A DNA stretch of 6,942 nucleotides, from assembly GCA_937896295.1 (NCBI GenBank), contig CALBME010000188.1, forward strand, positions 1 to 6,942, read 5' to 3'. Positions 5,590-6,942 of this stretch are shown in pieces. The position numbers and the translations under genes were made by a program. Below the pieces are notes generated by a model. The model did no database searches. It saw only the letters and a list, made by a program, of their open reading frames with translations, and was not told the DNA's origin. The first letter of the stretch is position 1. Each line of letters begins with the position of its first letter. This stretch comes from an uncultured Micavibrio sp. Lineage in GTDB: Bacteria; Pseudomonadota; Alphaproteobacteria; Micavibrionales; UBA1664.

Positions 5590-6942
5590 CGATCAGGACT
5601 TCACGTTTGCCGACATGGTTGGCGGGGCTGATAACGCCCTGCTTTTCCATGCGTTCGATGATAGTGGCGGCGCGGTTATATCCGATCTGCAGGTGACGCT
5701 GGATAAAGCTGGTCGACGCCTTGCCCTCGCGTGCGACAATGGCGACTGCCTGATCGTATAATTCGTCGCCCGAACCGCCGCCGCCGGATCCGCCGCCGAA
5801 CATGTCGCCCATTTCGCCGTCTTCGTCACCGCCTTCGGTAATCTGTTCAAGGTAATCGGGTTCGCCCTGTGCCTTGAGGTGATCGACGATCTGGTTGACT
5901 TCGTCATCTGCCACGAAGGGGCCATGGACGCGCTGGATACGGCCGCCAGCGGCCATGTACAGCATGTCGCCCTGACCCAGCAGCTGTTCGGCCCCGCCTT
6001 CGCCCAGAATGGTACGGCTGTCGATCTTGCTGGTGACCTGGAAGGAAATTCGGGTCGGGAAGTTGGCCTTGATGACACCGGTGATGACATCCACAGACGG
6101 GCGCTGTGTCGCCATGATGATGTGAATGCCCGCGGCACGGGCCATCTGCGCCAGGCGCTGGATGGCGTTTTCAACTTCCTTACCGGCAACCAGCATCAGG
6201 TCGGCGAATTCGTCCACGACCACGACGATGTATGGCAGTTCGACCAGTTCGATCGGCTGTTCCTCGTAGATCGGCTTGCCTGTATCGGGGTCGAAGCCGG
6301 TCTGGATCTTGCGGGTCAGGACTTCGCCCTTGGCCTGCGCTTCCTTGATGCGCTGGTTATAACCGTCGATGTTGCGCACGCCCAGTTTCGACATGGCGCG
6401 GTAACGGTCTTCCATCTCGTGCACTGTCCATTTGAGTGCGACGATGGCCTTGCCCGGCTCCGTCACCACGGGCGCCAGAAGATGCGGAATATCATCATAG
6501 ACCGACAGTTCGAGCATCTTCGGATCGATCATGATCAGGCGGCATTCTTCCGGCTTCAGCCGGTAGAGCAGCGAGCAGATCATGGTGTTGATCGCCACCG
6601 ATTTGCCCGAACCCGTGGTGCCCGCGACGAGCAGATGCGGCATGCGCGCGAGATCGACGATCACTGGCTCACCGCCGATGGTCTTGCCGAGGCAGATCGG
6701 CAGGCGGAGTTTCGATTTCTCGAAATCTTCCGAAGCGAGCAATTCGCGCAGCAGCACGGTTTCGCGCTTGGCATTTGGCAATTCGATGCCGATCGCGTTG
6801 CGGCCCGGCACGACCGCGACGCGCGCGGCAACCGCGCTCATCGAGCGGGCGATATCTTCCGCAAGGCCGATCACGCGGGACGATTTGGTGCCCGGTGCCG
6901 GTTCAAGTTCATAAAGGGTCACGACGGGACCGGGGCGAACAT
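5579..6942 (-). CDS. ftsK: DNA translocase FtsK, C-terminal motor and gamma domains (5' end outside window)
   Basis: FtsK is a septal DNA pump that moves chromosome termini and activates XerCD recombination during cell division. The open frame runs to the window edge; upstream of a GTG at 6922 it continues as VRPGPV, so that GTG is internal and the N-terminal membrane domain is missing. Counting from V at 6922, the alpha domain gives TLYELEPAPGTKSSRVIGL and VVPGRNAIGIELPN. The RecA-like beta domain has Walker A GTTGSGKS (101-108, bases 6622-6599), Walker B VVVVDEFADLM (233-243) and MATQRPSVDVITG (270-282). A glycine/serine linker (about 376-386) precedes the winged-helix gamma domain (387-447), with SFIQRHLQIGYNRAA and PANHVGKRE, which reads KOPS sites in the family. 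Everything visible is intact. It is the first visible gene of the minus-strand unit, and its stop overlaps gluQRS. Confidence 0.98.
   Translation of the reverse strand, partial: VRPGPVVTLYELEPAPGTKSSRVIGLAEDIARSMSAVAARVAVVPGRNAIGIELPNAKRETVLLRELLASEDFEKSKLRLPICLGKTIGGEPVIVDLARMPHLLVAGTTGSGKSVAINTMICSLLYRLKPEECRLIMIDPKMLELSVYDDIPHLLAPVVTEPGKAIVALKWTVHEMEDRYRAMSKLGVRNIDGYNQRIKEAQAKGEVLTRKIQTGFDPDTGKPIYEEQPIELVELPYIVVVVDEFADLMLVAGKEVENAIQRLAQMARAAGIHIIMATQRPSVDVITGVIKANFPTRISFQVTSKIDSRTILGEGGAEQLLGQGDMLYMAAGGRIQRVHGPFVADDEVNQIVDHLKAQGEPDYLEQITEGGDEDGEMGDMFGGGSGGGGSGDELYDQAVAIVAREGKASTSFIQRHLQIGYNRAATIIERMEKQGVISPANHVGKREVLIGER

Overview
The window looks like chromosomal DNA of an alphaproteobacterium with moderately high GC. 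The FtsK, LolA, GluQRS and RecR proteins all read as alphaproteobacterial-type versions, but the genus cannot be fixed from the sequence alone. The standard genetic code applies, since ftsK and gluQRS both end in TAA.

Left part, plus strand (1-2400): the end of a surface-polysaccharide export operon. The 3' end of a Wza-type outer-membrane polysaccharide export protein overlaps by 4 bases a 704-residue GumC/Wzz-type co-polymerase fused to a tyrosine-kinase-like ATPase domain. A strong intrinsic terminator follows at 2361-2400. A perfect TTGACA hexamer overlapping the kinase stop codon may mark a promoter whose transcript would run straight into that terminator.

Middle (2415-2759, plus strand): a 114-residue, apparently beta-rich orphan protein resembling small phage structural or decoration proteins. 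Its ribosome binding site sits directly behind the terminator U-tract. It converges on recR across a 53-base gap with no visible terminator.

Right part, minus strand (6942 down to 2813): a tightly packed, probably single transcription unit in the order ftsK (5' end outside the window), gluQRS, lolA, a flavin/ferredoxin-NAD(P)H reductase gene, recR. Junctions are an 11-base overlap, a 41-base gap, a 13-base gap and a 4-base ATGA overlap. The unit combines chromosome segregation, tRNA(Asp) modification, lipoprotein transport, a redox enzyme and recombinational repair. The reductase gene carries an in-frame TAA at codon 148 of 229. Both halves stay in one frame and keep their family motifs, so this is a clean nonsense mutation (or base-call error), not an eroded gene.

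The points most worth a second look are the nonsense-split reductase and its possible polar effect on recR, the promoter-terminator-ORF arrangement at 2305-2415, and the phage-like orphan at the junction of the two gene blocks. I found no CRISPR array, RNA gene, insertion sequence or clearly new multi-gene system.
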